Shown: positions 19,267 through 28,549, counted from the first letter of the stretch. The stretch: 64,000 nt of DNA from Muribaculaceae bacterium (GCA_022510425.1 JAFLTO010000001.1:186001-250000); one strand, 5' to 3'. Made by a program: numbers and translations. The notes: generated from the letters alone by a model not told the origin.

Positions 19267-19298
19267 TTTGTTCTATTTTGGTAAATATATTAATTTCG
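19267..19298 (+). promoter_or_regulatory. putative promoter of nrdD
   Basis: TTTG at 19267-19270, a 20-base spacer and TAATTTCG (one mismatch to TAnnTTTG) at 19291-19298. The predicted start site lies just upstream of the ATG at 19331 and supports that start. Confidence 0.45.
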
Positions 19299-19330
19299 CA
19301 CCCGATAAAAACTCAAGAAAAAATATTTCG

Positions 19331-21538
19331 ATGATACATACGGTAGAAAAGAGAGACGGAAGAATCGTCGGTTATAATGAAGAAAAAATCAAAGCTGCAA
19401 TTCGTAAAGCTATGCTCACCACAGAAATGGGGGAAGATGAATCCCTTATTCAAAAGATATCTGACCGTATCGGCATGAACGGTGAAGAAAGAATGACTGT
19501 GGAAGACATTCAAGACCGTGTGGAATTCGAATTAATGAAATCTTCAAGAAAAGATGTAGCAAAAAAATACATAGCTTATCGTGATCAAAGATCTATAGCC
19601 AGGAAGGCTAAGACACGCGATATGTTTCTCGAAATTATTAATGCGAAAAACAATGACATCACCCGGGAAAATGCCAACATGAATACTGACTCGCCTGCGG
19701 GTATGATGATGAAATTCTCTACAGAAACCACCAAACCCTTTGTAGATGATTATTTATTGTCAAATGAAGTCAAGGATGCAGTAAAAAACAACTATATCCA
19801 TATTCATGATAAAGACTATTATCCCACTAAAAGTTTGACTTGTGTTCAACACCCGCTTGATAACATTTTGAAAAACGGGTTTGTTGCCGGTCATGGTGAA
19901 TCCCGACCTGCTAAAAGAATAGAAACAGCAAGTGTGATTGCTTGTATATCCCTTGAAACAGCACAAAACGAAATGCATGGAGGACAGGCAATTCCTGCTT
20001 TAGATTTCTACTTGGCTCCTTATGTACGTTCAAGTTATATTGAAGAAATTAAAAATCTTGAGGATCTGACCGGTGAGAATCTTTCTGAACTATATAACAT
20101 TGAAATCAAAGATTTCATAAAGAGAGATCTCGAGGGTCTAAAAGGAAAAGAAAGAATGATGCAGCATGCCATTAATAAAACAGTGGGCAGAGTGCACCAG
20201 TCAATGGAAGCCTTCATCCATAATATGAATACAATTCATTCAAGAGGGGGTAACCAAGTGGTATTCTCATCAGTTAATTATGGCACTGACACATCTGCCG
20301 AAGGGAGATGTGTGATAAGGGAATTGTTAAACTCCACATATGAAGGTGTCGGTAATGGAGCCACTGCCATTTTCCCGATTCAGATATGGAAGAAAAAGAG
20401 AGGTGTGAGTTATCTTCCTGAAGATCCAAATTACGATTTATATAAACTGGCATGTAAAGTTTCTGCAAGAAGATTCTTCCCAAACTTCCTGAATTTGGAT
20501 GCAACTTTCAATCAGGATGAAGACTGGAATCCGAATGATCCCAAAAGATACATCCATGAAGTGGCCACCATGGGATGCAGAACTCGGGTTTTTGAAAACA
20601 GATTTGGACAGAAAACTTCTATTGGTAGAGGAAATCTTTCATTCACAACCATTAATATTGTGAGATTAGCTCTGGAAGTGATGAATGTAGAAGACAAGCA
20701 AAGAAGAGTTGATAAATTTTTTGAAAAACTCGACAATGTTCTTGAAATAACAGCACGACAACTCGATGAACGTTTTCAATTTCAGAAGACCGCATTGGCT
20801 AAACAATTCCCGCTTTTGATGAGTTCACTATGGAATAATGCCTCCATGCTAAAGCCTAATGAAACTATTGAAAAAGTAATAAACCAGGGCACACTTGGTA
20901 TCGGATTTATAGGTTTGGCAGAAACTTTGATAGCTCTCACAGGCAAACATCATGGAGAATCAGAAGAAGCTCAGGAATTGGGTATCAAAATTGTGAGATA
21001 TATGAGAGATCGAGTTAATGATTTCTCAAACAGGTATGGTCATAATTATTCTGTTCTTGCCACACCGGCCGAAGGATTGTCGGGAAAATTCACTAAAGTA
21101 GATCAAAAAGAATTTGGAGAGATTCACGGAGTCACCGACAAGAATTATTATACTAATTCAAATCATATACCTGTATATTTCCATTGTTCGCCCAGGCACA
21201 AAGCTAAAATAGAGGCACCTTACCATGATCTTACCCGAGGGGGACATATATTCTACGTTGAAATCGATGGAGATGCCACTCATAATGAAGAAGCAATAAT
21301 GCAAATAGTTGACCTCATGGACAAATACAATATAGGTTATGGTTCCGTAAATCATAATAGAAACCATTGTCCAAAATGTGGGTATGAGAACGCTCTGAAA
21401 GATCAACACAATTGTCCTAAGTGCAATGCAAAATTTGAAACTATCCAAAGAATCACCGGATATCTGGTGGGCACGACGGATAGATGGAATTCCGGTAAAC
21501 TTGCAGAACTCAACGACAGAATTGTGCATGAAGAATAA
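19331..21538 (+). CDS. nrdD: anaerobic ribonucleoside-triphosphate reductase
   Basis: Class III ribonucleotide reductase, a glycyl-radical enzyme that makes dNTPs without oxygen. From the ATG at 19331 it has 735 aa; the frame extends upstream only to a TTG that overlaps the promoter. An ATP-cone allosteric domain occupies about residues 3-95 (VEKRDGRIVGYNEEKI). The catalytic barrel follows, with VGRVHQSMEAFIHNMNTIHSRGG. Near the C-terminus four cysteines form a zinc site (CPKCGYEN and CPKC), and the glycyl-radical loop RITGYLVGTTDRWN follows. The activase gene nrdG is 72 bases downstream. The gene fits an obligate anaerobe. Confidence 0.95.
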   Translation: MIHTVEKRDGRIVGYNEEKIKAAIRKAMLTTEMGEDESLIQKISDRIGMNGEERMTVEDIQDRVEFELMKSSRKDVAKKYIAYRDQRSIARKAKTRDMFLEIINAKNNDITRENANMNTDSPAGMMMKFSTETTKPFVDDYLLSNEVKDAVKNNYIHIHDKDYYPTKSLTCVQHPLDNILKNGFVAGHGESRPAKRIETASVIACISLETAQNEMHGGQAIPALDFYLAPYVRSSYIEEIKNLEDLTGENLSELYNIEIKDFIKRDLEGLKGKERMMQHAINKTVGRVHQSMEAFIHNMNTIHSRGGNQVVFSSVNYGTDTSAEGRCVIRELLNSTYEGVGNGATAIFPIQIWKKKRGVSYLPEDPNYDLYKLACKVSARRFFPNFLNLDATFNQDEDWNPNDPKRYIHEVATMGCRTRVFENRFGQKTSIGRGNLSFTTINIVRLALEVMNVEDKQRRVDKFFEKLDNVLEITARQLDERFQFQKTALAKQFPLLMSSLWNNASMLKPNETIEKVINQGTLGIGFIGLAETLIALTGKHHGESEEAQELGIKIVRYMRDRVNDFSNRYGHNYSVLATPAEGLSGKFTKVDQKEFGEIHGVTDKNYYTNSNHIPVYFHCSPRHKAKIEAPYHDLTRGGHIFYVEIDGDATHNEEAIMQIVDLMDKYNIGYGSVNHNRNHCPKCGYENALKDQHNCPKCNAKFETIQRITGYLVGTTDRWNSGKLAELNDRIVHEE

Positions 21539-21610
21539 AGGATTTGTATGGGACAGAGAAATCTATTCTATAACTAAAGATAGGAGTTTATAACCAAGGA
21601 ATAATATTAA

Positions 21611-22111
21611 TTGTTTAACCTCTTGAAATATAGAGTAATTGAAATAATAAGAGGAACAACTGTGGACGGTCCGGGATTCCGGACCTCCATTTATTTATCC
21701 GGATGCAGTCATCATTGCACCGGGTGTCACAATCCTCAGTCGTGGGAAGAAAATGCCGGGGATGAAAAAACCCTTCAGGGGATACTGAAAATAGTAGAAG
21801 AAGAAGATTTCGATGTCACCCTAACAGGTGGAGATCCTCTTTATCATCCTGAAAAATTAAAAAAACTTATTAAAGAACTAAAAAGTAATGGGCGCAATGT
21901 CTGGGTTTATACCGGCTATACATGGGAAGAAATTACCGAATCTCCGTTATTAATGTCAGCAATTTCGGAAGCTGATGTAATAGTTGACGGCAGATTTATA
22001 GAGGAACTTAAAGACCCCGATTTAACTTTCCGAGGATCCTCTAATCAAAGGATAATAGATATAAAAGAATCGATAAAAAAAGGAACGATAGTGTTGCACC
22101 ATCGCTCCTGA
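21611..22111 (+). CDS. nrdG: anaerobic RNR-activating protein (radical SAM)
   Basis: Radical SAM activase that installs the glycyl radical on NrdD. It has 166 aa, with the CxxxCxxC cluster motif in SGCSHHCTGCHNPQSW at about residues 31-45, the VDGPGFRTS segment just before it, and TGGDP for SAM binding. No ATG is available: an in-frame stop at 21608-21610 lies directly before a TTG at 21611, and a second TTG is at 21623. One of these non-ATG codons must be the start, unless there is a sequence error. Its position directly after nrdD supports the pairing. It ends convergent to the DUF5606 gene. Confidence 0.9.
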   Translation: MFNLLKYRVIEIIRGTTVDGPGFRTSIYLSGCSHHCTGCHNPQSWEENAGDEKTLQGILKIVEEEDFDVTLTGGDPLYHPEKLKKLIKELKSNGRNVWVYTGYTWEEITESPLLMSAISEADVIVDGRFIEELKDPDLTFRGSSNQRIIDIKESIKKGTIVLHHRS

Positions 22112-22135
22112 TAGGTCGTCTTAGGGACAGAATTA

Positions 22136-22603
22136 TTATTTTGGCTCTTTTTCCTTGTCTGATTTTGGCTCTTCTAGAGCCTCCTCTTCCTTGGAAGATT
22201 CTTCCTTTTGCTCCTCCTCTGTGAATTTGGTGTAACCCTTATCCACAAGCAAATTATACCAGGTAAAAAGTTTTTTCACATCACTGTCGTGCACTCTGTC
22301 TTTATCGAAATCAGGAATATATTCTTCAAATTTGGTTTTAAGGCCATCGCTTGAAATTATTTCCTTCACATCCAGTTTCTTTCCATCTTCCTTTGTATAG
22401 ATGGTATCTAATATTTCTCCCAATGGTTTGTCTTCTGATTCAGTATACATAGCGATATCTCCTAAAGACACCACTCTTTCACGAGCTGAAACGGGAAATC
22501 TTTTTCCACTTACAAGGTCTTCAACGATAAGAGTTTTCCCACTATGGGACACGATCTTGAAAAGACCCGGTTTGCCGGTTATTGCCAATATTTCTCTTAA
22601 CAT
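22136..22603 (-). CDS. DUF5606-family protein
   Basis: Protein of 155 aa found in Bacteroidetes and without known function. The N-terminal part (about residues 1-75) is the conserved DUF5606 region, MLREILAITGKPGLFKIVS onward, which looks like a small beta-rich domain with resemblance to RNA-binding or translation-type folds. The last 30 residues are an extremely charged low-complexity tail of lysine and glutamate. The start overlaps the end of coaE by seven bases, so it is the last gene of the nusB-yajC-ybbR-coaE operon. A role in RNA or translation would be a guess from context only. Confidence 0.8.
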   Translation of the reverse strand: MLREILAITGKPGLFKIVSHSGKTLIVEDLVSGKRFPVSARERVVSLGDIAMYTESEDKPLGEILDTIYTKEDGKKLDVKEIISSDGLKTKFEEYIPDFDKDRVHDSDVKKLFTWYNLLVDKGYTKFTEEEQKEESSKEEEALEEPKSDKEKEPK

Positions 22604-23211
22604 GATATAGAATATATTTGTTGGTTTGTTAATTTATTTGTCATTTCTAAAACTTCAGGAAGGAGCGAGCAATAGTTGTCATTTTCTAAAACCACAGTTT
22701 TTTCAGAATCCAATAATGAAATTTCATGTGTCTGCGATTCCATCCTTTTCTTCACAGAATCTAAATCAGTTGAATCTCTTTGAATCACTCTTTTGATTCT
22801 TTCTTCAAGTGGAGCTGTCACTAACCATATTTGATTACAAAGCGACATCAGTCCTCCGGTGGCAATAATAGCTGATTCTATAAAAAAATAACCATCCACC
22901 TTCATTCTTTTCTTCTCAATATCAGTTCTCACAGCTTTATGAACAACTCCGTTTACATATAATCTCACATCTTCATGAGAGAAGATTTCTTGTGCAAGTT
23001 TTCCACGATTTATTTCGCCATCCTGATAATAGACATCCTCACCGAGCCTATGAATCAGGGCATCTTTAACTTTTGAGTCATTCACCATTATCAGCTTAGC
23101 CTCATAATCGCAATCATACACATAGAAACCATTGCATCGTAAAATACGAGAAACAACACTCTTGCCAGCCCCTATTCCTCCTGTGATTCCTATGGTTGTA
23201 TCCATATTCAT
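22597..23211 (-). CDS. coaE: dephospho-CoA kinase
   Basis: Last step of coenzyme A synthesis, phosphorylating the 3'-hydroxyl of dephospho-CoA. It has 204 aa with the P-loop GITGGIGAGKS at about residues 7-17, DCDYEAKL for substrate binding, and a lid region with QRDSTD. Two possible start codons, at 23211 and 23205, differ by two residues. The start overlaps the end of the ybbR-like gene by four bases. The window also contains coaBC, an earlier step in the same pathway. Confidence 0.94.
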   Translation of the reverse strand: MNMDTTIGITGGIGAGKSVVSRILRCNGFYVYDCDYEAKLIMVNDSKVKDALIHRLGEDVYYQDGEINRGKLAQEIFSHEDVRLYVNGVVHKAVRTDIEKKRMKVDGYFFIESAIIATGGLMSLCNQIWLVTAPLEERIKRVIQRDSTDLDSVKKRMESQTHEISLLDSEKTVVLENDNYCSLLPEVLEMTNKLTNQQIYSISC

Positions 23212-24188
23212 TCTTTCACAATAGCATACTCGATACTATCAGTCCTTAGTTTGAGATTTTTCAAACGATCAGGGAATTTACGAGTCTGTACATGCAACTT
23301 ACCACTATGAGAAGTTGGGATGTCGGCATAGTCCACCACTAATTCGATATTGTTGTCTTCGTCATCGTTGAGACGACTCATAGCTACATAATATTCCACC
23401 GGAACTTTTGAAGGGAACAACAATAATTCTTCTTCTTCAGGCACATTTACCGGAGTTATTGTCACCATCGCTTGCCTCATAACCAAAGGTTCAATAGGCA
23501 CTATCAACTTAACCTTTGATGGCATGGCTCTCGCTCCTTTTATTTTTTTTATCTTTACTTCCATTTCGGTGGTTTCGTAAATATTGCGAAGAGTCACCGG
23601 TTCTGTACTCACATAATTGATAGTGTCGAGCACATCTTTGGAACCATAAACATAAACAGAACCGGGCGAGGCTTTAACACTACCTTCAAGAGTTGATCCC
23701 GAGGCTGGATATACTTGACAATTTACTAAGATGGGCACCTTTTTCCCCGCATTGGTAGTATAGAGCAATTGAAGGGAATCTAAGGAAACTGAAGTTATCA
23801 ATGCAGTGCTACCAAATCTTTCCTTTAAAGAGGTGATCAGATCATTGTAAGTATATTTTAGAACACCATCGTTGGAATATTCCTTAAAATCAATATTGAT
23901 AGTAGGTTTCTTTAGATAGCCGTTCCTCCATAAGTTGGTTCCTTTGTCGCTTACCGCTACATGAATTTTTTCAGGCACATCACTAATAAATGTCACTGAA
24001 TCAGGTTGATTCACTATTCTTAGATTGACATTGAAATGATCCTGAGCACTGTCATTAAGAGCCAAAATAAACCAGAAGACCGTACTTACACACACAAAAA
24101 CAAGAAAGAGCATGGCATTTTTAAACCCCGAAGTGTTCTTGAGGTTTTGCCATCTCTCTTTTACGTTGTCATATCGACGGTCTGACAC
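23208..24188 (-). CDS. YbbR-like (CdaR-related) membrane-anchored protein
   Basis: Protein of 326 aa with a single N-terminal membrane segment (about residues 24-44) and a long extracytoplasmic part made of YbbR-like repeats, visible as recurring 'P.(T/V)I.(F/V)D' and 'V.GSKDVLD.I..V.TEPV' type motifs (VYVYGSKDVLDTINYVSTEPV, split). In Firmicutes such proteins (CdaR) control the c-di-AMP cyclase CdaA; in Bacteroidetes the function is not established. The start codon is GTG (24188), seven bases after the yajC stop. It is co-transcribed with yajC and coaE, a conserved order in this phylum. Confidence 0.78.
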   Translation of the reverse strand: MSDRRYDNVKERWQNLKNTSGFKNAMLFLVFVCVSTVFWFILALNDSAQDHFNVNLRIVNQPDSVTFISDVPEKIHVAVSDKGTNLWRNGYLKKPTINIDFKEYSNDGVLKYTYNDLITSLKERFGSTALITSVSLDSLQLLYTTNAGKKVPILVNCQVYPASGSTLEGSVKASPGSVYVYGSKDVLDTINYVSTEPVTLRNIYETTEMEVKIKKIKGARAMPSKVKLIVPIEPLVMRQAMVTITPVNVPEEEELLLFPSKVPVEYYVAMSRLNDDEDNNIELVVDYADIPTSHSGKLHVQTRKFPDRLKNLKLRTDSIEYAIVKE

Positions 24189-24195
24189 CGTTAAT

Positions 24196-24519
24196 TTATT
24201 GTTTCTTTATGGCTTCTTCTTGTTGACCGGCCGGGAATACTGAAGCTTTATCAACTTTTAAAGATACTCCGGGAGCCACTTCCATTAAAATTGTGTTGTC
24301 GTTGATTTCCTTGATTTTTCCGTGGATACCACCTGCAGTCACTACGGCATCACCTTTCTGCATAGCCTCACGTGCCTTCTTGATTTCCTTCTGTTTTTTT
24401 GATTGTGGACGGATCATAAAGAAATAGAAGATCACAATCATGGCTATGATCATAATCATTCCGCTGAACCCACCACCTGCCGATTCACTTTGTAGCAAGA
24501 TAGAACTTAATGTATTCAT
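24196..24519 (-). CDS. yajC: preprotein translocase accessory subunit YajC
   Basis: Small inner-membrane protein of 107 aa associated with SecDF. One membrane segment lies at about residues 17-36, followed by the family hallmark FFMIRPQSKKQKE and a small cytoplasmic domain with GDAVVTAGGIHGKI. The N-terminus has a long LLQSESAGGG stretch before the membrane segment. It lies between nusB and the ybbR-like gene. Confidence 0.93.
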   Translation of the reverse strand: MNTLSSILLQSESAGGGFSGMIMIIAMIVIFYFFMIRPQSKKQKEIKKAREAMQKGDAVVTAGGIHGKIKEINDNTILMEVAPGVSLKVDKASVFPAGQQEEAIKKQ

Positions 24520-24589
24520 AAATTTATATTATATTTCATTAATCAAATATCCCTAACCCTTTATAACTCATTCTCTAATCCCAAATCCC
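24520..24589. repeat. degenerate GGGAT-type intergenic repeat
   Basis: Between yajC and nusB the minus strand reads as short degenerate units such as AAGGGATTTGGGATTAGAG and TTAGGGATATT with a period near 7-8 bases. The same kind of sequence occurs in other gaps of the window. Confidence 0.45.
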
Positions 24590-25996
24590 TTATTTATTAA
24601 TAACTCCTTCTTCCTTTAATTTAGGTAAAATAGTTGCCAAAAGTCCGTTTACAAATTGCCCGCTTTTTTCAGAACTGTAGCTTTTGGCTATTTCAATGTA
24701 TTCATTAATACTTGCCTGAAGAGGAATTTCCGGGTAATTGATAATTTCGGCTAGTGCTGTCATGGTGATAATAACATCCATAAAGGCCATCCTGTCAGCT
24801 TCCCATTTTTCACTTATCAAAGCCTCTTCGATGTATCTTCTATAGATATCTTTATTTCGGAACACATAATTGAAAAGTTCTGCTCCGAATTTAGCATCTT
24901 TACCATTGTCCCCATCCTTATACATAGGCATTATGGCTGTTGAAACTGTTTCCGGATTTTCAAATCTTTTGAATGTTTTCATTACAAAAGATGCCATGAT
25001 TTCAAGGTCGTCGTTCCAAAATACTGACTTGTCTTCAAGATATTCTAAAAAGTGCTCGTTGTTTAAAATCACATCCACCAAAACATCTTTCCAGAAATCT
25101 GAATCTTTTCTTATATCCCTGCCGGTTTCAACCTCATAATTTTTATAAACTTCTGAATCAAGTATAGATTTAAGAAGTAATTCCAACAATTCAGGATCTT
25201 CCGCTCTCCAAGATAAGTGGTTTTTTTCTGTGTATTCCTCAAAAGTAGGATTCCTTTCTATCAGTTCAGGAATTTGATTTTGAACAAATCTCATATTAGG
25301 ATTGAGATCTTCCGGAGTAGCTAAAAATTTCTTCCTGTTCTGTTCCAGTTGGTCCATTCTCAATTGTGTAAGCTCAACCGGTAAATCCAACAGTCTCATA
25401 TAAAGATCCCGAGCTTTATTCATGCTTGTTTCCAAAGTTTTTAGAGCATCGGAGATATTATCCTTGGATGCATAGAAATTCTTGAAAGTTGCTGACATCA
25501 TGTCTTTCATTCTTTCTATTCCGGATAATGAATAGCCGGGCAGATTTTTTATGACTTCGTTTAATTTCGGATCAAGTATGATTATATTGTTAAAAACATC
25601 TTCCCAAAAATTATCGGTCATAAGACCTTGATCCCTGTTTTTTTCAAATTCCCTGAACAAGAGGCTATTTTTAATAGCTTCTGACAGATGAGCCACTAAT
25701 GAAGCAAATGGAAAATCCCCATTGGAATATTTTATGGATAAGGATTTCATTCTGTCATCATTTTCTATCTTAAGAATGAATCTCGTTTCTGTCAAGGGAT
25801 ATTTTTTGTTCTTACCCATCACTTGATTCGCCAATTTATCCATAAGATAAATCAAGTCGAGATAGAGACTATAGGCAAATCGTTTTTCCTTGGTGGGTGC
25901 GGAGGGTTGAGACTCCAATGAGAAAGGCTTCTCCACCAATAAATATGAATAGAGGAGCTGCACAGTCTTCATCCTTATCAATACCCTGTTAATCAT
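24590..25996 (-). CDS. nusB: NusB antitermination factor, enlarged form
   Basis: The C-terminal part (about residues 390-468) carries the NusB core: DRMAFMDVIITMTALAEII, PLQASINEYIEIAKSYS and SGQFVNGLLATI, which bind boxA RNA with NusE/S10. The N-terminus MINRVLIRMKTVQLLYSYL is also typical. At 468 aa it is far longer than E. coli NusB (139 aa) and than the roughly 310-residue Bacteroides form I recall. The extra length is a block at about residues 60-185 that resembles the later block at about 265-355: both have a helix, then 'FW(E/K)DV', then 'MK.M..TFK.F'. This suggests an internal duplication. It is first gene of an operon with yajC, ybbR and coaE. Confidence 0.88.
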   Translation of the reverse strand: MINRVLIRMKTVQLLYSYLLVEKPFSLESQPSAPTKEKRFAYSLYLDLIYLMDKLANQVMGKNKKYPLTETRFILKIENDDRMKSLSIKYSNGDFPFASLVAHLSEAIKNSLLFREFEKNRDQGLMTDNFWEDVFNNIIILDPKLNEVIKNLPGYSLSGIERMKDMMSATFKNFYASKDNISDALKTLETSMNKARDLYMRLLDLPVELTQLRMDQLEQNRKKFLATPEDLNPNMRFVQNQIPELIERNPTFEEYTEKNHLSWRAEDPELLELLLKSILDSEVYKNYEVETGRDIRKDSDFWKDVLVDVILNNEHFLEYLEDKSVFWNDDLEIMASFVMKTFKRFENPETVSTAIMPMYKDGDNGKDAKFGAELFNYVFRNKDIYRRYIEEALISEKWEADRMAFMDVIITMTALAEIINYPEIPLQASINEYIEIAKSYSSEKSGQFVNGLLATILPKLKEEGVINK

Positions 25997-26065
25997 AGTA
26001 TAGTGAAAAAAGTAAAATGAACAGTTTAACGCTGAAAGCAGGTTTTAATCTTTTTGATTTTAATG

Positions 26066-26096
26066 CAAAATTAACCAAAAGAAAGTAGGTTACAAA
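26066..26096 (-). promoter_or_regulatory. promoter of the nusB operon
   Basis: On the minus strand TTTG (26093-26096), a 19-base spacer and TAATTTTG (26066-26073): full Bacteroidetes promoter match, giving a leader of about 65 bases. It overlaps the last codons of rlmB. Confidence 0.6.
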
Positions 26097-26830
26097 ACTC
26101 TGCGTTGTCTCACCGCTTCATAAAGTATCACACCACAAGCCACAGAAACATTCAGTGATCCTACTTTTCCTAAAATAGGAATGGCTGCAAGTTCGTCGCA
26201 TCTTCTTAACACATCAGGTGAAAGACCGGTGTCTTCAGCACCCATGATAATAGCAACGGGCACTTTATAATCTACATCAGTATAATTTTCAGAACTTTTT
26301 TCTGATGCGCCAACCACCTTATAACCGTTGTCATGAAGTTTTGCAATACTTTTTACCAGGTCTTTCTCTCGACAAACAGGAATATGAAACAATGCTCCTG
26401 CTGAAGATCTTACTGAATCAGAGGTGACCGAGGCGCTTCCTCTTTCCGGAATGACAATAAAATCAGCGCCTGCACATTCAGCACTTCGTGCAATAGCTCC
26501 GAAATTCCTTGCATCAGTCACTCCATCAAGTATTACCCCAAGTGGAGTCTTCCCTTCTTCATACAGCGAAACTAACAAATTTTCAAGATTATGATACCTT
26601 ATAGGACATACAATAGCTATGACGCCCTGATGATTCTTCATCGTTATCCTGTTGAGTTTCTCGTTGGGAACTCTTTGCACCGGCACATCATATTCTTTTG
26701 CTTTGGAGAGAACTTCCTTTATAAGTTCACCATTTATCTCTCTTTTTATTAGAATCTTATCGATACTCTCTGAAGCTTCCAAAGCTTCTAAAACCGGCCT
26801 GATACCGAATATATAATCTGATTTTTCCAA
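26090..26830 (-). CDS. rlmB: RlmB-type 23S rRNA 2'-O-methyltransferase (SPOUT/TrmH family)
   Basis: Methylates the ribose of a 23S rRNA guanosine (G2251 in E. coli) or a related site. An N-terminal substrate-binding domain starts SDYIFGIRPVLEAL, and the knotted SPOUT domain has the three motifs DARNFGAIARSAECAGA, IMGAEDTGLS and GSLNVSVACGVILYEAVRQR. I chose the TTG at 26830, eight bases after the recN stop, because it begins exactly where family members begin and gives 246 aa. ATG codons at 26872 and 26890 are alternatives that would overlap recN and add 14-20 atypical residues. Last gene of the dnaN-to-rlmB operon. Confidence 0.9.
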   Translation of the reverse strand: MEKSDYIFGIRPVLEALEASESIDKILIKREINGELIKEVLSKAKEYDVPVQRVPNEKLNRITMKNHQGVIAIVCPIRYHNLENLLVSLYEEGKTPLGVILDGVTDARNFGAIARSAECAGADFIVIPERGSASVTSDSVRSSAGALFHIPVCREKDLVKSIAKLHDNGYKVVGASEKSSENYTDVDYKVPVAIIMGAEDTGLSPDVLRRCDELAAIPILGKVGSLNVSVACGVILYEAVRQRRVL

Positions 26831-26837
26831 TTTATTT

Positions 26838-28511
26838 TTATTTATTGTTTGAAGACAATAAAATCCTCGCATTTTCAAGGGCCGCCTCATTTATAGAGGT
26901 GCCGGAAATCATCCCTGCTATCTCTTTGATTCTCTCATCAGTTGAAAGCATCTTGATATGAGACACGGTCTTTTCCTTGTCATCATCCTTGTAAACCTTT
27001 AATTGTTCGTCACCACTTGCTGCCACTTGAGGAAGATGAGTCACAGCCATCACCTGTATAGTTTTGGACATATCGTGCATCATATTTCCCATTTTATGTG
27101 CTATCTCACCGGATACCCCCGTATCTATCTCATCAAAGATTATGGTTGGCAGATTCATGCTTTCAGCCATAATCGATTTAATTCCGAGCATCACTCTGGC
27201 TATTTCTCCTCCGGAAGCTATTTCTGATATTGATTGCAATGGATGGTTTTTATTGAAACTGCAAAGAAAAGTCACTGAATCCTGACCTTCTGCAGACATT
27301 TTACCTTTCTGAATTTCGACTTGAAATTTAACATTAGGAAGGCCCAATGGCTTGATCTTTTCCATAAGTGTTTCCGAGAATCTTTCCGAAGCTTTAATTC
27401 TTGATTCTGACAACACTTCGGCCTTCTCTTTTAACTCCCTTGCAAGATCTTTAAGTAGATGTTCCAACTTTGTCACATCTGTATTGTCACCGGATATGGC
27501 TGCTAATTCTTCCTTCAATTGTTGATGAAGATCCACTAATTCTTCTTCGTCTTTCACCTTAAACCTCTTCATCACTTCATAGAGGCTATCTATTCTGGCT
27601 TGCACTTTGTCAAGACGAGCCGGATCTGAATCTATTTTACTTCCAAAATTTTCAAGTGTATCGGAGATATCTCGTAATTCAATTTTCAAAGAATCCAATC
27701 TTGCAGCTATATCATTTTCACCTGAAGGATCCAGAAGCTCGAAATCTACTCCTTCCAAAATTGCAGTAGCGTTTTGAACCAATTTTATTGCAGAATTCCC
27801 ACTTCCTCCAATCAAATCCTGGGCTTCATATAAATCCGATTTTATTTTATCTGCATCACCCAACAATTCAGCCTCTCTTTCTAAGGATAACAATTCTCCC
27901 TTCTTCGGTTTTAGTTTATCCAGTTGTTCTAAGCGGAAAGTTATGTATTCTTTGTTCTCCTTACCCTTGGCTATCGACTCTTTGATTTTCTTAATACGAT
28001 TTCTTAATGTCACATATTTATGGAAAACCTCCTTGTATTCTTCAAGTTGTTTATGGTTCTCGCCGTAAGAATCGATTATGGCTAATTGTTCAAGAGGTTT
28101 GCTTAGTAAAGAGTTGCTGTGTTGAGAATGTATGTCAAGCAAGCCTTCAGCCACAGAAGTCAATAAAGAAAGATTTACCGGGGTATCATTCACAAACCCA
28201 CGGCTTTTACCGGAAGTGGAAATTTCACGCCTTATAATCAATTCCTGTGGATCCCATTCAATGTCATTTTCTTCACATATTTTTTCTATGGATGCATCAG
28301 GATACGTGAAAATTCCTTCCACCACCATTTTCCTATCCTTACTACCCATAGCCTTGGAATCAGCTCTCGACCCCATCAACAAGGATAGAGCATCAAGCAT
28401 GATTGACTTTCCGGCACCGGTTTCACCCGTAATAGTGGTAAAACCCTCCAAAAAGTCTATACTCGATTTATCTATCAAGGCATAATTATCTATGCTCAAT
28501 TTTTTTAGCAT
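26838..28511 (-). CDS. recN: DNA repair protein RecN
   Basis: SMC-like ATPase in double-strand break repair and recombination, 557 aa. Walker A GETGAGKS at about residues 29-36, a long coiled-coil middle (about 150-370), the ABC signature EIASGGEIARVMLGIK and Walker B TIIFDEIDTGVSG, with the D-loop and VTHLPQVAAS H-loop following. This head-coil-head arrangement and length are typical. It lies between the porD-like gene and rlmB in a housekeeping operon. Confidence 0.95.
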   Translation of the reverse strand: MLKKLSIDNYALIDKSSIDFLEGFTTITGETGAGKSIMLDALSLLMGSRADSKAMGSKDRKMVVEGIFTYPDASIEKICEENDIEWDPQELIIRREISTSGKSRGFVNDTPVNLSLLTSVAEGLLDIHSQHSNSLLSKPLEQLAIIDSYGENHKQLEEYKEVFHKYVTLRNRIKKIKESIAKGKENKEYITFRLEQLDKLKPKKGELLSLEREAELLGDADKIKSDLYEAQDLIGGSGNSAIKLVQNATAILEGVDFELLDPSGENDIAARLDSLKIELRDISDTLENFGSKIDSDPARLDKVQARIDSLYEVMKRFKVKDEEELVDLHQQLKEELAAISGDNTDVTKLEHLLKDLARELKEKAEVLSESRIKASERFSETLMEKIKPLGLPNVKFQVEIQKGKMSAEGQDSVTFLCSFNKNHPLQSISEIASGGEIARVMLGIKSIMAESMNLPTIIFDEIDTGVSGEIAHKMGNMMHDMSKTIQVMAVTHLPQVAASGDEQLKVYKDDDKEKTVSHIKMLSTDERIKEIAGMISGTSINEAALENARILLSSNNK

Positions 28512-28549
28512 TCTCTTTCTTTTTTATCCCTAATCCTTCTACCTCATTC
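28512..28549. repeat. degenerate GGGAT-type intergenic repeat
   Basis: Between the porD-like gene and recN the minus strand reads AGGAATGAGG, AGAAGGATTAGGGATAAA: short purine-rich units like those at 24520-24589 and 30676-30748. Confidence 0.4.

Larger units (their letters stand above)
18937..19330. other. AT-rich divergent intergenic region, leuA / nrdD
   Basis: About 390 very AT-rich bases between divergent leuA and nrdD. I see a -7 element for each gene, but no T-box, leader peptide or strong terminator-antiterminator structure. The middle (about 19000-19260) holds nothing I can name. Confidence 0.6.

Noticed and set aside
19268..19330. Longer nrdD start at 19268
   Set aside because: The codon is TTG and lies inside the predicted promoter; the ATG at 19331 starts exactly at the ATP-cone domain.
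18937..19330. T-box, leader peptide or riboswitch in front of leuA
   Set aside because: The likely start site leaves a leader of about 40 bases and I saw no runs of leucine codons or stem pairs ending in T runs.
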